A DNA stretch of 64,000 nt from AP-15 sp035538335. GTDB lineage: Bacteria; Pseudomonadota; Alphaproteobacteria; ATCC43930; CGMCC-115725. Positions within the stretch are counted from its first letter, which is position 1; each line of letters opens with the position of its first letter. The DNA lies in the NCBI GenBank assembly GCA_035538335.1, contig DATLKN010000050.1, positions 248,001 to 312,000 on the forward strand, written 5' to 3'. The translations under genes were made by a program, and so were the position numbers. The notes under the pieces were generated by a model. That model had not been told where the DNA came from. It did not search any database and saw only the letters and a program-made list of their open reading frames with translations. This document shows, one piece after another, positions 51,111 to 57,822 of this stretch.

Positions 51111-51875
51111 TCAATAGGCGGTGAGGCCGCCGTCGATGAGCAGGATCTGGCCGGTGATGTAGCTCGCCTGCGGGCTCGCGAGATAGCGCACGGCGGCGGC
51201 CATCTCTTCCGGCCGGCCGAAGCGTTTCAACGGGATGCGCTCCAGCATGACGGCGCGGCGCTGCGGATCGGCGAGGATCGGCGCGCGCGACGGCGTCTCG
51301 GTGGTGCCGGGCGCGATCGCGTTGACGCGGATATTGTGGGGCGCCCATTCGATCGCCAGCACCCGCGTCATGTGGCTGATCCCGGCCTTGGCGATGCCGT
51401 AGGCGGCGGCGCCGGGAAAGCCGACCGTGCCGTGCGTCGAGGCGAGGCTGACGATCGCGCCCGGGCGGCCCGCGGCGATCAGGTGCCGGCCCAGCTGCTG
51501 GCTGATGAAAAAGGCGCCGGTCAGGTTGACGGCGAGTACCGCTTCCCATTCGGCGCGGCTTATCTCGACGGCCGGCTTCGAGAGCGGCACGCCGGCATTG
51601 TTGACGAGCAGGTCGACGCCGCCGAACCCCTCGGCGGCGGCGGCGAAGGCCTCCTCGACCTGCCGCTGCTCGCGCAGGTCGAGCGCCAGCGGCAGGGCGC
51701 GGCCGCCCGCCTTCTCGATCGCCGCCACCGTGGCGGCGAGGTCGTCCCGGCGCAAGTCGGTCACCGCGACATCGTAGCCGTCCTCGGCGAGCCCCGCGGC
51801 AATTGCGGCGCCGATCCCGTAGGAGGCGCCGGTGACGAAGGCGGCGGGGCGCCGCGCCGAACCCGCTTGCGGCAT
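51111..51875 (-). CDS. Short-chain dehydrogenase/reductase
   Basis: The 254-residue SDR has the cofactor motif TGASYGIGAAIAAGLAEDGY, NNAG, the catalytic serine and YxxxK in SLASTHGTVGFPGAAAYGIA followed by K, and PGTTETPSR. It ends TGQILLIDGGLTAY. An aspartate after strand two (VAVTDLRRDD) suggests NAD. Substrate unknown. A glyoxalase-fold gene lies upstream on the same strand, separated by a family C repeat. Confidence 0.9.
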   Translation of the reverse strand: MPQAGSARRPAAFVTGASYGIGAAIAAGLAEDGYDVAVTDLRRDDLAATVAAIEKAGGRALPLALDLREQRQVEEAFAAAAEGFGGVDLLVNNAGVPLSKPAVEISRAEWEAVLAVNLTGAFFISQQLGRHLIAAGRPGAIVSLASTHGTVGFPGAAAYGIAKAGISHMTRVLAIEWAPHNIRVNAIAPGTTETPSRAPILADPQRRAVMLERIPLKRFGRPEEMAAAVRYLASPQASYITGQILLIDGGLTAY

Positions 51876-51930
51876 GTTTTCCTCCCGGCTGGTGTCCTCG
51901 TTGCGGTTTTCGACGCATCGAACAAGAACT

Positions 51931-52001
51931 GTCATTGCGAGGAGCCCGCAGGGCGACGCGGCAATCCCGACGAGATTGCTTCGCTGCGCTCGCAATGACA
52001 G
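51931..52001. repeat. Intergenic repeat, family C
   Basis: GTCATTGCGAGGAGCCCGCA to TGCGCTCGCAATGACAG; ends match the element at 49610-49699 but the core is shorter. Confidence 0.75.
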
Positions 52002-52008
52002 GCCCGCT

Positions 52009-52467
52009 TTAGCCGGCGATGCCCTTGGCGGCGAGTTCGGCGCGGGCCTTCTCGGTCTTCTCCAGCTCGAGGCCCATCGCACGCAATACGGGCGGGGTCT
52101 TGGCAAATTGGATGTCGGCGTATTCGACGATTTCGACGCGGTTGCCCCAGGGGTCGAGGAAGTCGAGAAAGGGGCCGGGCAGGAGCCTGCCGCCGGCCGC
52201 CTCGACGCGCTCGCGCACGCTCGAGCGGTCGTCGACGACGAGCCCGAAATGGCGGCGCGCATCCTCGTGCGGGCTCTTCACCTGGGTCAGATTGATGAAC
52301 TGGTCGCCCATATCGATGAAGGCGTTGCCGGCGCCTTTGCCGCGCAGCGTAAACTCGAAGATCTTGCCGTAGAATTCGAGCGCCGCCTCGATGTCGTCGA
52401 CCTCGATCGCGACATGGTTGACCCCGACGAGCCGTGGCTTGCGGCCGGGGGCTGTGCTCGTCATCAT
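52009..52467 (-). CDS. VOC-family (glyoxalase/dioxygenase fold) protein
   Basis: The 152-residue protein contains a beta-alpha-beta-beta-beta unit: GVNHVAIEVDDIEAALEFYG, IDMGDQFINLTQVKS, HFGLVVDDRSSVRERVEAAG, and FLDPWGNRVEIVEY. Histidine and glutamate positions for one metal ion are present. Lyase or ring-cleavage reactions are possible; nothing decides between them. It probably belongs to the same catabolic set as the SDR downstream. Confidence 0.85.
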   Translation of the reverse strand: MMTSTAPGRKPRLVGVNHVAIEVDDIEAALEFYGKIFEFTLRGKGAGNAFIDMGDQFINLTQVKSPHEDARRHFGLVVDDRSSVRERVEAAGGRLLPGPFLDFLDPWGNRVEIVEYADIQFAKTPPVLRAMGLELEKTEKARAELAAKGIAG

Positions 52468-52580
52468 CTCGTCCTCCGTCCAGGGTTCCGCCCCCCGAGC
52501 ACCGGCATCATGACGGAGTTCGCGCCTCGCCGCCAGCGACGCGCGCGCACATTGACAACCGCATCTTCCGACATAACTTT

Positions 52581-52599
52581 AATTAGAACGATTCCAATT
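52581..52599. promoter_or_regulatory. Candidate iron-control (Irr/Fur-type) box ahead of dps
   Basis: AATTAGAA-CGA-TTCCAATT is a dyad with one mismatched pair, in an AT-rich patch 25 bases before the dps ATG. It resembles the rhizobial iron-control element read by Irr (TTTAGAA, three bases, TTCTAAA). Confidence 0.5.
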
Positions 52600-52623
52600 T
52601 GAGCTCACAACAGGAGGTCAGCG

Positions 52624-53103
52624 ATGTACGGCACGAGAAACACGCTTTCCGAGGCGATCCGGCAGAAATCGGTCGAGCTCTTGAACCGGCATCTCGCCGC
52701 CGCGATCGACCTGCACGCGCAGGTCAAGCAGGCGCATTGGAACGTGCGCGGCGCCAATTTCATCGCCATCCACGAGCTGTTCGACAAGGTCGCCGACGCG
52801 GCGGAAGGCTACAGCGACACGATCGCCGAGCGGGCGGCGCAGCTCGGCGGCACCGCCGAGGGGACCGTGCAGACCGCGGCCGAGCGCTCGTTCCTTTCCC
52901 CCTATAACCTCGGCGTCGCCGACGAGAAGCAGCATATCGCCGCGGTCGCCGACGTGCTCGCCGCCTTCGGCCAGTCGGTGCGCAACGCGATAGATGCCTC
53001 GGACGGGTTCGGCGACAAGGACACCGCCGACCTCTTCACCGAAGTGTCGCGCGGCGTCGATTACCAGCTCTGGCTCGTCGAAGCGCATTTGATGCGCGGC
53101 TAG
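52624..53103 (+). CDS. dps: Dps-family ferritin-like DNA-protection protein
   Basis: The 159-residue four-helix protein has the Dps ferroxidase residues: histidine 38 in KQAHWNVRG, histidine 50 in AIHELFDKV, aspartate 65 and glutamate 69 in YSDTIAERAAQLGG. It assembles as a dodecamer, oxidises iron with peroxide and stores it, protecting DNA. CAGGAGGTCAGCG precedes the ATG. The iron box upstream suggests control by iron or heme status. It is not obviously functionally linked to the catabolic genes around it. Confidence 0.95.
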   Translation: MYGTRNTLSEAIRQKSVELLNRHLAAAIDLHAQVKQAHWNVRGANFIAIHELFDKVADAAEGYSDTIAERAAQLGGTAEGTVQTAAERSFLSPYNLGVADEKQHIAAVADVLAAFGQSVRNAIDASDGFGDKDTADLFTEVSRGVDYQLWLVEAHLMRG

Positions 53104-53110
53104 CCGGCTC

Positions 53111-53157
53111 GTCGTCCCGGCGCCGGCCGGGGCCCGCCTCTTCGCCGGCATGACGGG
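53111..53157. repeat. Short intergenic repeat, family B (degenerate)
   Basis: GTCGTCCCGGCGCCGGCCGG to TTCGCCGGCATGACGGG, ten bases past the dps stop; probably acts as its terminator hairpin. Confidence 0.55.
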
Positions 53158-53244
53158 AAGGGGCGGTCGCGAGCGCGCGCTTGCCTGCGTGCCCGCAGGC
53201 GCGGCATCATCGCGTCCGTCGATGGTTCGCACGGGAGAGGACGG

Positions 53245-53649
53245 ATGATCCGGTCGGCGGCGCTCGGCGTGTTGTGTCTGTTGCTCGCCGCACCGGTTGC
53301 GGCCGACGCGCAATCGAACCCGCCGGCGAGCCCGCCCGTCAAGACGAAGAGCGCGAAGGCGGGCGGCGCCGGGATCGCACGGCAGGAATACGTCCTCGAC
53401 GCCAAGGCGCGCGCCGCGAAGCTCGCCAACCGCCGCTTCGACGCGATGGACACCGGCCACAAGGGTGTCGTCACCCGCGACCAGTACGTCACCTATTACG
53501 AGGCGCGCTCGGCGCAGTTCGCCAGCCGCCGCTTCGATCTGATCGACAAGGACCATAACGGCGTCATCGAGCAGTCGGAGCTCGACGCCTGGAAGGCCGC
53601 CCACCGGCGGCTGCGGAACCCGGCCGCGGCCCCGCCGGCGAAGAAATGA
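53245..53649 (+). CDS. Exported EF-hand protein
   Basis: The 134-residue protein has a signal peptide (SAALGVLCLLLAAPVAADA) and two EF-hand loops. The loop at residues 101-112 (DKDHNGVIEQSE) is canonical. The loop at 69-80 (DTGHKGVVTRDQ) lacks the final glutamate and is weaker. A Lys/Pro/Ala tail ends the chain. It probably binds calcium in the periplasm. Six bases separate it from the D-aminoacylase gene, so they may be co-transcribed. Confidence 0.85.
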   Translation: MIRSAALGVLCLLLAAPVAADAQSNPPASPPVKTKSAKAGGAGIARQEYVLDAKARAAKLANRRFDAMDTGHKGVVTRDQYVTYYEARSAQFASRRFDLIDKDHNGVIEQSELDAWKAAHRRLRNPAAAPPAKK

Positions 53650-53655
53650 CGCGCG

Positions 53656-55260
53656 ATGGGCTGGGACATCCTGATCCGCGGCGGCCTCGTCATCGACGGC
53701 AGCGGCAGCCCCGGCACCGCAGCCGACGTTGCGATCCATGACGGCCGCATCGCCGCGATCGGGCCCGCGCTTTCGGGCGACGCCGCGACGACGCTCGAGG
53801 CCGCCGGCCTCGCGGTGACGCCTGGCTTCATCGACGTCAAGACGCATTCCGATTTCACGCTGCCGATCAACCCCAAGGCCGAGAGCAAGGTGCGTCAGGG
53901 GGTGACGACCGAGATCATCGGCCATTGCGGCTTTTCGGTCGCCCCGGCGCTGCCCGGCAAGGTCGAGAATCTGCGCGCCTATCTGTCGGCGAGCGCGCCA
54001 TGGCTGCCGTTTCGCGAGACGAGCTTTGCCGAATACCTCGACGGCTTCCCGGCGGCCGCCGTCAATGCCGGCATGCTGGTCGGCCACAACACGCTCAGGC
54101 TGATGGCGATGGGCATGGCGGCGCGGGCGCCTGACGCCGCCGAACTCGAGCACATGGCCGAGATGCTGGAGGAGGGGCTGGCGGCGGGCGCGTTGGGCTT
54201 CTCGACCGGGCTCTTCACGCCGCCGGGCTCCTGGGCCGGGCGCGACGAGATCCTCGCGCTGTGCCGCATCGTCGAGCGCCACAAGGCGCGCTATTTCACG
54301 CATTTGCGCGACGAGTCGAACGGCGTGCTGGAAGCCGTCGAGGAAGCGGTCGACATCGCGCGGAATTGCCGCGTGCATGTCGAGATCGTGCATCTGAAAT
54401 GCTCCGGCATCGACAATTGGGGGAAGGCGAAAAGCATTCTGGCGCGGCTCGAGGCGGCGCGCGCCGAGGGCCTCGACATCGATTGCGACGCCTACCCCTA
54501 CCGGGCCGGCAGCAACCCGCTGAAGAATTTGTTGCCGCAATGGGTTCAGGAAGGCGGCGTCGAGGCGATGCTGGCCCGGCTGCGCGAGGGCGCCGTACGC
54601 GGCCGTATCCGCGCCGAGATCGCCGCCAGCGGCCTCAACAATTGGGGCCGGCTGCCGTCCTGGGACTGCGTGCAGATCTCGATCTCGCCCAACCTGCCGC
54701 AACACGCCGGGGCGACGATCGGCGGGCTCGCGGCCGCGCGCGGCGCCGACCCGATCGACGTGTTGTGCGACTATCTGGTCGAGGACAAGGGCGCGACCCG
54801 CGTGCTTATCACCTCGATCGCCGAGGACGACATCCGCGACATCCTGCGCTCGCCCGCCGCGCTCGTCGGCTCCGACGGCAATTGCATCGCGCCCTACGGG
54901 CAGGTCGGCGAGGGGCTGCCGCATCCGCGCTTCTACGGCACCTTCCCGCGCGTCATCGGGCATTATGCCGGCACCGAGCGGGTGCTGCCGCTCGAACAGG
55001 CGGTCGCCAAGATGACCGGGCTTTCGGCGCGCGCCATGGGCCTCGAAGAGCGCGGCCTGTTGCGCCCGGGCTTTCACGCCGATGTCGCGATCTTCGACCC
55101 TGGCAATTTCATCGACCGCGCGACCTACGAGAAGCCGCACCAATTCCCGAGCGGCGAGCGCACGAGCGTGATCGTCAACGGCGTTGTCGTCGTCGAGAAT
55201 GCGCGCCATACCGGCGCCTTGCCGGGGCGCGTCCTGCGCCGCGCCGGGGCGGGGCGGTGA
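53656..55260 (+). CDS. N-acyl-D-amino-acid deacylase family amidohydrolase
   Basis: The 534-residue protein begins DILIRGGLVIDGSGSPGTAA and binds metal through GFIDVKTHSDFTLP. A cysteine ligand lies in IGHCGFSVAP and histidines lie in YFTHLRDES and VHLKCSG. The catalytic aspartate lies in GSDGNCIAPYG. The C-terminal KPHQFPSGERTSVIVNGVVV is typical. D-aminoacylases release D-amino acids from N-acyl forms, which the two DadA-like enzymes upstream could then oxidise. Confidence 0.9.
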   Translation: MGWDILIRGGLVIDGSGSPGTAADVAIHDGRIAAIGPALSGDAATTLEAAGLAVTPGFIDVKTHSDFTLPINPKAESKVRQGVTTEIIGHCGFSVAPALPGKVENLRAYLSASAPWLPFRETSFAEYLDGFPAAAVNAGMLVGHNTLRLMAMGMAARAPDAAELEHMAEMLEEGLAAGALGFSTGLFTPPGSWAGRDEILALCRIVERHKARYFTHLRDESNGVLEAVEEAVDIARNCRVHVEIVHLKCSGIDNWGKAKSILARLEAARAEGLDIDCDAYPYRAGSNPLKNLLPQWVQEGGVEAMLARLREGAVRGRIRAEIAASGLNNWGRLPSWDCVQISISPNLPQHAGATIGGLAAARGADPIDVLCDYLVEDKGATRVLITSIAEDDIRDILRSPAALVGSDGNCIAPYGQVGEGLPHPRFYGTFPRVIGHYAGTERVLPLEQAVAKMTGLSARAMGLEERGLLRPGFHADVAIFDPGNFIDRATYEKPHQFPSGERTSVIVNGVVVVENARHTGALPGRVLRRAGAGR

Positions 55261-55330
55261 CGGCGCTGGACGGCCGGTGGCCCGCCCCGCGTCGGTAGTG
55301 ACCCAGTTCGGCGTGGACAGCCGTCCCGCG

Positions 55331-55370
55331 TCCTTCGAGGCCTCGCGATGCGAGGCGCCTCAGGATGATG
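55331..55370. repeat. Short repeat, family D
   Basis: TCCTTCGAGGCCTCGCGATG then CGAGGCGCCTCAGGATGATG, a near-perfect hairpin. The remainder of the gap 55261-55527 shows no gene. Confidence 0.6.
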
Positions 55371-55527
55371 ATGTTTCTTAATGCCATCGAGAAAAATGCT
55401 CACGGCGAGGAGCGCGCAAGGCGTGCGTCTCGAACCACGCACGGCGCCTGTGCAACGCCAAACTGCGCCGCGTCGGCGGGCTGGACAGCCTCGCCGCAAC
55501 TCCTCTATAAGGCGCGCTCGCCGGAGC

Positions 55528-55603
<76 letters not shown>

Positions 55604-55631
55604 GCGCTATTCGATTGAGCGGGAGGGGCGG

Positions 55632-56039
55632 ATGAAACTCCCACAGGAGGGCGGCTGTCTCTGCGGCGCGATCCGGTACGAGGTCGCCGAAGCGCCGCAA
55701 TCGGTCTATGCCTGCCACTGCCGCGATTGCCAGCGCCTGACCAGCAGCGCCTTTTCGATGGCGATCATCGTCCCCGAGCGAGCGTTCCGCCTGACCGTTG
55801 GCGAGCCGCGTCCGCTGCAGCGCATCGCCGCAAGCGGGCGCGTCGCCACCCGCCTCGTCTGCCCGGAGTGCGGCTCCTGGGTCTGCGGCACGCCGCGCGA
55901 GGGGATGGTGCGCGTGCGCGCCGGCACGCTCGACGACACCTCCTGGCTGCGGCCGACGCGGCACATATGGACTCGCAGCAAGCAGCCATGGATCACGCTG
56001 GCCGAGGGCGACGAGGTCTTCGAGGCGGCGCCCGGATGA
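55632..56039 (+). CDS. GFA-family zinc protein (glutathione-dependent formaldehyde-activating-like)
   Basis: The 135-residue protein has the cysteine sets of the GFA fold: GGCLCGAIRYEV, YACHCRDCQRLTSSAF and LVCPECGSWVCG. These form structural zinc and a catalytic-type zinc site. GFA itself speeds formation of S-hydroxymethylglutathione, but most family members are of unknown function. The ATG is preceded by GGGAGGGGCGG. The gene lies 28 bases after tRNA-Phe. Confidence 0.9.
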   Translation: MKLPQEGGCLCGAIRYEVAEAPQSVYACHCRDCQRLTSSAFSMAIIVPERAFRLTVGEPRPLQRIAASGRVATRLVCPECGSWVCGTPREGMVRVRAGTLDDTSWLRPTRHIWTRSKQPWITLAEGDEVFEAAPG

Positions 56040-56070
56040 ATTCCGGCGGAGCGATGCGGCCGACGCGGCA

Positions 56071-57342
56071 TTGACTCGGACGAGCGAGGCCCCTCTGTTC
56101 CGATACCGAGCTGCGAGCGGGAGGGCCCCGGCGATCGGCCGCCTGTTCGCGGTCTGGGGGCCCGGCCTCTTGGTCATGCTGGCCGACACCGACGCCGGCA
56201 ACGTCGTGACGGCGGCGCAGGCGGGGGCGAGCTGGGGCTACCGGCTATTGCCGCTCGTGCTGCTGCTGATCCCGACACTCTACGTCGTGCAGGAGCTGAC
56301 TGTGCGGCTCGGCATCGGCACCGGCAAGGGCCATGGCGAGCTGATCCGCGAACGCTTCGGCGCCGGCTGGGCATGCTTGTCGATGCTGGGGCTCGCGGCG
56401 GCGGTGATCGGTTCGCTCGTAACCGAATTCACCGGCGTCGCCGGCGTCGGCGAACTCTACGGCGTGCCGCGCCGGCTGACCCTGCCGCTGGCGGCGGTAT
56501 TTCTGCTCGCCATCCTCGCCAGCCGCTCCTACCGCCGGGTGGAACGCATCGCGCTCGCCGTCGGGCTGTTCGAGCTGGCGTTTTTCGCCGTCCTCTGGGT
56601 CGCCCATCCAAGCCTCGGCACCGTCGTGCGGCAGGCTTCCGATCTACCGCTCGGCAACGCTGGCTTCCTTTATCTCGGCGCCGCCGTGATCGGGGCGGTG
56701 TTCAACCCTTGGATGGTCTTCTATCAGCAATCGGCGGTCGCCGATAAAGGACTGCGGGCCGCCGACCGCGCCATGGCGCGCCTCGACACCGCGCTGGGCG
56801 CCGTGCTGACGCAGCTCTTGACGGGCGCCGTTTTGGCGGCGGCGGCGGCGACGCTGATGCATGGCGAGGTGCCGGTCCGCCTCGACAGCATCGGCGAGAT
56901 CAGCCGGTCGCTGTCGCCGATCCTCGGGCGCGGAGCGGGTCGTTTCGTCTTCAGCGCCGGCGTCCTCGGCGCCTCGCTGGTGACGGCGATCGTCGCTTCC
57001 TTGGCGCTCGCCTGGGGGGTGGGCGAGGTTGCCGGATACCGCCGCGCGCTCGAAGGGCGGCCGTTCGCGGGCGGCGTTTTTTTCGCCGTCTATGCCGCCG
57101 CGGTCGTCGGCGCCGCGGGGCTGTGCGGGGTGGTCCCCGACCTCGTGCGGCTCAACATCGCGGCGCAGGTGCTGAACGGTTTTCTGCTGCCGCTGGTGTT
57201 CGGTGTTCTGGTGGCGCTGGCGGCGCGTGCGCCGCCGGCGGAGGGGCGGTTGCGCGGCTGGTATCTCGGGCTCGTCATTCTCGTCTGCGCCGTCGTCTGC
57301 AGCGCCGGCATCGTCGGCGGGATTGCCGGGTGGCCGCAATAG
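56071..57342 (+). CDS. NRAMP-superfamily metal transporter with non-canonical metal motifs
   Basis: The 423-residue membrane protein has about eleven helices. The helix-1 motif is DAGN (in MLADTDAGNVVTAAQAGASW) instead of DPGN. The helix-6 motif, usually MPHN, is NPWM (in GAVFNPWMVFYQQSAVADKG), so the metal-contact methionine is replaced. Such changes occur in NRAMP relatives that carry magnesium or whose substrate is unknown. No ATG is available; a TTG at 56071 is a tentative start. It does not resemble a standard manganese importer in these motifs. Confidence 0.78.
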   Translation: MTRTSEAPLFRYRAASGRAPAIGRLFAVWGPGLLVMLADTDAGNVVTAAQAGASWGYRLLPLVLLLIPTLYVVQELTVRLGIGTGKGHGELIRERFGAGWACLSMLGLAAAVIGSLVTEFTGVAGVGELYGVPRRLTLPLAAVFLLAILASRSYRRVERIALAVGLFELAFFAVLWVAHPSLGTVVRQASDLPLGNAGFLYLGAAVIGAVFNPWMVFYQQSAVADKGLRAADRAMARLDTALGAVLTQLLTGAVLAAAAATLMHGEVPVRLDSIGEISRSLSPILGRGAGRFVFSAGVLGASLVTAIVASLALAWGVGEVAGYRRALEGRPFAGGVFFAVYAAAVVGAAGLCGVVPDLVRLNIAAQVLNGFLLPLVFGVLVALAARAPPAEGRLRGWYLGLVILVCAVVCSAGIVGGIAGWPQ

Positions 57343-57345
57343 GGG

Positions 57346-57378
57346 TTGACATCGGCAAAGTAGGTTGATATCAACATA
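57346..57378 (+). promoter_or_regulatory. Promoter with an overlapping palindromic operator
   Basis: TTGACA (57346-57351), 17 bases, then TATCAA (57369-57374) form a near-consensus promoter. TAGGTTGATATCAACATA (57361-57378) covers the -10 and contains the perfect 12-base palindrome GTTGATATCAAC. The arrangement fits repression by a small dimeric regulator such as an ArsR type. No regulator gene is adjacent. Confidence 0.65.
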
Positions 57379-57405
57379 CCTTCCTCGCCAATACGGGAGC
57401 AACCG

Positions 57406-57810
57406 ATGCCTGTGCAACCCTACCTGTTTTTCGACGGCCGCTGCGAAGAGGCGATCGCGTTCTACAAGAAGACGCTCGGCGCCGAGGTCGAAATGATGAT
57501 GCGTTTCAAGGACAACCCGAACCCGGAAACGAACCCGCCGGGCACCGCCGACAAGATCATGCACGCAAGCCTGAAGATCGGCGACGGGGTCGTGATGGCG
57601 TCCGACGGGCGCTGCCTCGGGCAGCCGAATTTCCAGGGCTTCGCGCTGTCGGTGACGGTGCCGAACGAGGGCGAAGCGGCGCGCGTCTTCAACGCGCTCG
57701 GCGACGGCGGTCAGGTGCAGATGCCGCTCGGCAAGACGTTCTTCTCGCCGAGCTTCGGCATGGTCAGCGACCGCTTCGGGGTCGGCTGGATGGTCTACGT
57801 CGCGCCTTGA
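57406..57810 (+). CDS. PhnB-like VOC-superfamily protein
   Basis: The 134-residue protein begins QPYLFFDGRCEEAIAFYKKT and later shows MHASLKIGDGVVMASDGR and FFSPSFGMVSDRFGVGWMVY. This is the pattern of PhnB/DUF1428-like glyoxalase-fold proteins. Their function is mostly unknown; many are regulated by ArsR-type repressors. GGGAGCAACCG precedes its ATG and its own promoter and operator lie just upstream. Confidence 0.88.
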   Translation: MPVQPYLFFDGRCEEAIAFYKKTLGAEVEMMMRFKDNPNPETNPPGTADKIMHASLKIGDGVVMASDGRCLGQPNFQGFALSVTVPNEGEAARVFNALGDGGQVQMPLGKTFFSPSFGMVSDRFGVGWMVYVAP

Positions 57811-57822
57811 GGGCGCGGCGGG

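Noticed and set aside
53656..55298. Alternative-frame proteins over the D-aminoacylase gene
   Set aside because: They are Arg-rich shadow frames; the 534-residue frame has clear amidohydrolase motifs.
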